NCBI RefSeq assembly: GCF_900110415.1
Contig: NZ_FODR01000001.1
Span: forward strand, 186,001 to 250,000
Direction of reading: 5' to 3'
From: Mucilaginibacter sp. OK283
Lineage (GTDB): Bacteria; Bacteroidota; Bacteroidia; Sphingobacteriales; Sphingobacteriaceae
DNA: 64,000 nucleotides
Below are positions 60,995 through 64,000 of this stretch, in pieces. The position numbers and the translations under genes are program-made. Position 1 is the stretch's first letter; every line of letters begins with the position of its first letter. Below the pieces are notes generated by a model, which was given only the letters and a program-made list of their open reading frames with translations, was not told where the DNA came from and did no database searches.

Positions 60995-61309
60995 ATGAAC
61001 GAGATAACCGTACAGGAATTAAAAGAAAAAAAAGAAAAAGGCGAAGATTTTCAACTGATTGACGTTAGGGAAGATTTTGAATATGAAACATCAAACCTTG
61101 GTGGATTATCTATCCCCCTTGGCGGCATTTTAATTGAGAGCGAAAAAGTATCTAAAGATAAACCGGTAGTGGTAATGTGCCGCAGCGGCAAACGCAGCGC
61201 AGCAGCTATTATGCAGCTGGAGCAAAGGGGTTTTACTAACCTGTATAACCTGCGCGGCGGAATTTTAGCATGGGCGGCCGAGATTGATCCTGACTTAAGC
61301 GTTTATTAA
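60995..61309 (+). CDS. Rhodanese-like domain protein
   Basis: 104 aa from ATG 60995. Single rhodanese domain: LIDVREDFEYETSNLGG and the active-site loop VVMCRSGKRSAAA with the catalytic cysteine. It may transfer sulfur or bind a thiol. The frame upstream to 60920 runs through the promoter and was rejected. Two bases before the next gene. Confidence 0.92.
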   Translation: MNEITVQELKEKKEKGEDFQLIDVREDFEYETSNLGGLSIPLGGILIESEKVSKDKPVVVMCRSGKRSAAAIMQLEQRGFTNLYNLRGGILAWAAEIDPDLSVY

Positions 61310-61311
61310 TC

Positions 61312-61500
61312 ATGGCTTTTAAATTAATACTTAACGTACTATATACCATTGGTTTGGTGTTGTGCGCGTTTGTGGCTTACCAGTATTTTATGGCCAAAAG
61401 CTACCCGGTTATGGCTGCCGCGATAGCTGTGGGCCTGGTGGTAGTTTTCCTGAAAATAAGACTGTTAAAAGACGTAAAGAACTCGCAAAAAAAGGTGTAA
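61312..61500 (+). CDS. Small two-helix membrane protein
   Basis: 62 aa with two hydrophobic segments (about 8-26 and 32-49) and a basic C-terminus (KDVKNSQKKV). Tightly packed between the rhodanese gene (2 bases) and the prohibitin gene (9 bases). Similar small proteins occur in Sphingobacteriaceae (possibly DUF6358); no function is known. Confidence 0.7.
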   Translation: MAFKLILNVLYTIGLVLCAFVAYQYFMAKSYPVMAAAIAVGLVVVFLKIRLLKDVKNSQKKV

Positions 61501-61509
61501 CTTCATTGC

Positions 61510-62415
61510 ATGTTTATAGCAATATTAGGAGTTATCGTGCTCGTGGTGGGCATCGTACTCAAACGCTCGCCCGAACCGGCCAGCCATTTTAGTAGTACCA
61601 TAAGTATAGTTGGCGGGGCAATGGTGGTTATTGGCCTCCTGCTATCCAGTTTCAAGGTTATTGAGCCGGGAAAAGTTGGTGTACAAGTGCTTTTTGGCAA
61701 AGTGCAGGACCATATATTAGAAAGCGGCCTGCATATAGTAAACCCCGTTGTCGAGATCACGACCTTTGATGTGCGGCTGCAAACATACACGATGAGCGCC
61801 GTTCATGACGAAGGCTCAAAGGAAGGTGACGATGCAATCCGTGTACTGTCGTCAGATGGTCTTGAGGTGGCTATTGATCTTTCTGTTCAGTACAAAGTAA
61901 ATGCCGATAAAGCGCCATTTATTATGCAAAATATAGGCGAAGACTACCTGGAAAAAGTAGTGCGCCCGGTGTCCAGGACTGCCATCCGCGATAACGCCGT
62001 GAATTATGCAGCGGTTGACCTTTATTCAACCAAACGGCAGGAATTCCAGGATAGGATAAACAGGTTTATTACGGCCAACTTTGCCAAAAGGGGCCTGGAG
62101 TTACAGCAGATCCTGGTGCGTAATATCACCCTGCCGGCTTCGGTAAGGGCCAGTATCGAATCAAAAATAAACGCTGAGCAGGATGCCCAAAAAATGCAAT
62201 TTGTATTGCAAAAAGAAAAGCAGGAAGCCGAACGTAAACGTGTAGAAGCCCAGGGTATTGCCGACTATCAAAAAATCCTTTCAACCGGTTTGTCGGATAA
62301 GCAACTACAATATGAGGCCATCAAAGCCCAGATTGCTATAGCCACTTCGCCAAATGCCAAAGTGATCATCATGGGTGGCGGCAAGGGAAACCCGATAATG
62401 CTGAGCGATAAATAA
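61510..62415 (+). CDS. Prohibitin-family (SPFH) membrane protein
   Basis: 301 aa. Two N-terminal hydrophobic segments (about 2-17 and 30-48), an SPFH domain (about 50-225: KVGVQVLFGKVQDHILESGLHIVNPV, SSDGLEVAIDLSVQYKV, AIRDNAVNYAAVDLYSTKRQEFQ) and a coiled coil rich in Glu/Lys/Gln (about 215-255). SPFH proteins form large membrane rings or rafts that can affect proteases. Third gene of the rhodanese group. Confidence 0.92.
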   Translation: MFIAILGVIVLVVGIVLKRSPEPASHFSSTISIVGGAMVVIGLLLSSFKVIEPGKVGVQVLFGKVQDHILESGLHIVNPVVEITTFDVRLQTYTMSAVHDEGSKEGDDAIRVLSSDGLEVAIDLSVQYKVNADKAPFIMQNIGEDYLEKVVRPVSRTAIRDNAVNYAAVDLYSTKRQEFQDRINRFITANFAKRGLELQQILVRNITLPASVRASIESKINAEQDAQKMQFVLQKEKQEAERKRVEAQGIADYQKILSTGLSDKQLQYEAIKAQIAIATSPNAKVIIMGGGKGNPIMLSDK

Positions 62416-62475
62416 TATACACGGATTTAATACACACGAATATTCGCGAATTGGATCGAATTTCACGAATGATAA
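62416..62475. repeat. Repeat region after the prohibitin gene
   Basis: CACGAAT/CGCGAATT/TCACGAAT words recur with uneven spacing. It looks like a related low-complexity repeat but not a clean 7-base array. Confidence 0.35.
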
Positions 62476-62477
62476 GC

Positions 62478-62516
62478 AGACTTCCGAAGTTTTTAAAACT
62501 TCGGAAGTCTTTTTTT
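62478..62516 (+). terminator. Terminator of the prohibitin operon
   Basis: Stem AGACTTCCGAAGT (62478-62490) with ACTTCGGAAGTCT (62498-62510) extended by TTTT/AAAA at the loop, followed by seven T. Confidence 0.92.
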
Positions 62517-62572
62517 AAGATTAGAACTATTTTTAATTGTAGATCTGAAACCTAAATCACATTGAGAATATT

Positions 62573-62998
62573 ATGAATTACTGGAAATTTACATCTGCAG
62601 CCGGTTGGTTTTCGACTCTGTTGCCCGACAACTGGTCGGAATATGACGATGATGAAGGTACATATGCATTCTTCAATACAGATAAATGGAGCGGCAACTT
62701 ACGCATAACGCCAAACAAATGGAAAAATAGTCCCGATATAGCGAGTGCCATTATCGCGGACGAATTGAAAAATAATCCGAAAGCCGTCGCTACGAAAATA
62801 GGAAGCTGGGATGCTGCCTTTTATAGCCAAAAAGGAAGTGATGAGACACTCAACTACTTCTGGACGACCGGAACCAAAAACTATATATTTATATGCTCGT
62901 TTTCGGTTGATATGGAGTTTCTTGGAACTGATGTCCATGACAAAGAGCTATCCGTTGTAGAGAAGATACTTGGCGACATTGAAATAAATAAGGACTGA
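62573..62998 (+). CDS. DUF3805-like small protein
   Basis: 141 aa, no signal peptide. Opening MNYWKFTSAAGWFSTLLPDN with WSEYDDDEGTYAFFN, then SGNLRITPNK. I recognise this as resembling DUF3805, a small beta-rich domain of unknown function, sometimes linked to secreted-protein immunity. It and the next gene could be a recently gained pair, as their codon use seems less GC-rich than neighbours. Confidence 0.6.
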   Translation: MNYWKFTSAAGWFSTLLPDNWSEYDDDEGTYAFFNTDKWSGNLRITPNKWKNSPDIASAIIADELKNNPKAVATKIGSWDAAFYSQKGSDETLNYFWTTGTKNYIFICSFSVDMEFLGTDVHDKELSVVEKILGDIEINKD

Positions 62999-63078
62999 AG
63001 ACAATACACCTGTTCACATTTTACAAAAAGCAACAAGACTGTTCACTGAATGGCCATTTTAAGAATACACCCAGAACA

Positions 63079-63390
63079 ATGATAAATCCAACAGATAAGC
63101 TTGAAACTAAATGGCAGCCAATCGTTCTGTTTTATGGATTTGCCATCTTACTTATAGTTATTGGTGCATTCATTTCGCCGACCAATTTAGCCGGGGCAGG
63201 GCTTGACTTATTGTTCGTCCTGATTGCTATCGTCGGTAACATCGTCCTGCTTTTCAGATCGGCATTTAAACTGATAAAACAAGGTAAAGCTTTCCGGGTA
63301 GCTGTAGCGATCCACGCAGCAGTATTTATGCTGTGGTTTGGGTCAATCATGTTTATTATTATCTACACTGCAATAACATCATCAAAATAA
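63079..63390 (+). CDS. Small membrane protein, unknown
   Basis: 103 aa with three hydrophobic segments (about 14-32, 38-58, 73-98). Short charged ends. No family recognised. Eighty bases after the DUF3805-like gene on the same strand. Confidence 0.55.
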   Translation: MINPTDKLETKWQPIVLFYGFAILLIVIGAFISPTNLAGAGLDLLFVLIAIVGNIVLLFRSAFKLIKQGKAFRVAVAIHAAVFMLWFGSIMFIIIYTAITSSK

Positions 63391-63499
63391 AGCCAGGGAT
63401 CAGGCGGCCTTTGCCATTCCCGTAATAGCAGTTAGATATCGCAAGCCAAAAAAATGAGAGACTCGAATAAATCCGTGCTATCGGTGTCTATTCAAAAGT

Positions 63500-63536
63500 A
63501 AGCCCCGTTTCATCCAATTATGGAAAAACGGGGCTT
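63500..63536. terminator. Terminator hairpin
   Basis: Stem AAGCCCCGTTT (63500-63510) with AAACGGGGCTT (63526-63536). Ends the small membrane protein transcript. The 301-base gap to pyrH holds this hairpin and the REP-like element only. Confidence 0.8.
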
Positions 63537-63585
63537 TAAGATTTTATTCGTGTATAGCTACGGGTTGTATAGCAACACAACACTA

Positions 63586-63676
63586 CTGTCATGCTGAGGA
63601 ACGAAGCATCTGTTCGCAAACTTTTAAGGCCGCGATGCCTGTCGATTCATAGATCCTTCGTTCCTCAGGATGACAG
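63586..63676. repeat. REP-like 26-bp inverted repeat
   Basis: Arms 63586-63611 and 63651-63676 are reverse complements except two positions, around a 39-base loop. The right arm is identical to 13761-13786. Translating it gives short frames such as MLRNEAS and RSFVPQDD, which are artefacts. Confidence 0.88.
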
Positions 63677-63692
63677 GGAAAAAGAAAGGCTC

Positions 63693-64000
63693 TTATTTCA
63701 CCAGCGTACCAATGGCTTCGCCTTTGGCTATTTTCATGAAGTTGCCTTCTTTGTTCATATCAAATACAATGATAGGCAGCTTGTTTTCCTGGCAAAGGGT
63801 AATAGCTGTCATGTCCATCACGTTTAAGCCTTTATCATATACTTCCTGGAAGCTAATCTCGTCGTAACGGGTTGCTGTTGGGTCTTTCTCCGGGTCGGCG
63901 GTGTAAATACCATCAACGCGGGTGCCTTTTAATACAACATCGGCTTTAATTTCAATAGCGCGCAATGATGCAGCAGTGTCGGTAGTGAAGTATGGGTTAC
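63693..64000 (-). CDS. pyrH: UMP kinase, C-terminal part (partial)
   Basis: Minus-strand gene whose start is beyond the window. About 101 codons are present: [64 protein letters not shown] and end [11 protein letters not shown]. Bacterial UMP kinase makes UDP from UMP. The open frame continues to base 64000. Confidence 0.95.
   Translation of the reverse strand, partial: NPYFTTDTAASLRAIEIKADVVLKGTRVDGIYTADPEKDPTATRYDEISFQEVYDKGLNVMDMTAITLCQENKLPIIVFDMNKEGNFMKIAKGEAIGTLVK

Noticed and set aside
62573..63390. DUF3805-like gene and small membrane gene as a toxin-immunity island
   Set aside because: No secretion-system toxin or repeat protein is adjacent, so the idea has no support beyond slightly different composition.
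63591..63827. 78-codon frame starting in the REP-like element
   Set aside because: Its first part is translated repeat and its second part is antisense to pyrH.
1..64000. tRNA, rRNA, IS elements, prophage or integrase genes
   Set aside because: None recognised on either strand after reading all gaps; the toxin-antitoxin pair is the only gene set typical of mobile DNA.

Overview
The window looks like chromosomal DNA of a Bacteroidota species in the Sphingobacteriaceae, probably close to Mucilaginibacter or Pedobacter. This rests on the gene families present (SusC/SusD pair, FecR with a Bacteroidetes-type ECF sigma factor, GldH, PSP1/RicT with a Cys-rich start), on repeated -7 promoter elements of the form TAnnTTTG, and on weak or absent Shine-Dalgarno sequences. 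I saw no tRNA, rRNA, CRISPR array, IS element or prophage. Assignment to genus is inference.

Layout. 1-5.5 kb: end of an alcohol dehydrogenase, efp, a SIMPL-domain protein, two membrane zinc peptidases and a FAD oxidoreductase. 5.7-8.3 kb: ECF sigma factor with a membrane anti-sigma candidate, then a PAS histidine kinase. 8.6-17.2 kb: housekeeping genes (PfkB kinase, ruvX, holB-ricT-gldH, lpxH, xth, cyclophilin). 17.4-20.8 kb: a likely metal (copper?) group of a small Cys/His-rich protein, a TonB receptor and a Csp copper-storage protein. 20.9-28.1 kb: a DUF6515-like Gly-rich protein, a degenerate thiamine pyrophosphokinase homologue, msrAB, and a surA-like/moxR/LRR-kinase operon. 28.4-38.3 kb: rdgB, lipoproteins, a lactonase, an RluB-type pseudouridine synthase, a lytic transglycosylase, uvrA and a phosphodiester glycosidase. 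38.4-38.9 kb: a YefM/YoeB toxin-antitoxin pair. 38.9-47.6 kb: a glycan-uptake locus (ECF sigma, FecR, SusC, SusD, NagX-like acyltransferase). 49-56.5 kb: a same-strand run of type III PKS, FAD oxidoreductase, methyltransferase, histidine kinase, DUF47 and PiT phosphate transporter, with YceI and a UbiA prenyltransferase beside it. 57-64 kb: carbohydrate porin, HD protein, HTH regulator, DUF4407 protein, a rhodanese/small membrane protein/prohibitin group, and the end of pyrH.

The most unusual signal is not a gene. At least fourteen intergenic gaps hold arrays of degenerate 7-bp units kept in strict 7-base phase. Each gap uses its own word (AGATTTG, AAGTCTT, TCGGATT, TGGTTCA, AGGCGAA and others). 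Most arrays come as two arms whose words are reverse complements, so they could fold as a long hairpin or cruciform. Many arms touch a stop codon, a start codon or a -7 promoter element. They also create false N-terminal extensions of efp, ruvX and holB, so I moved those starts downstream. A separate 26-bp inverted repeat family is present at 13.5-13.8 kb and 63.6 kb.

Other notable points: the toxin-antitoxin promoter hairpin carries two TGTACA motifs 12 bp apart, like the known YefM-YoeB operator, and also looks like the terminator of the gene before it. The PKS-to-phosphate-transporter run suggests phenolic-lipid or quinone synthesis linked to phosphate supply. EF-P lacks lysine at the tip of its functional loop.
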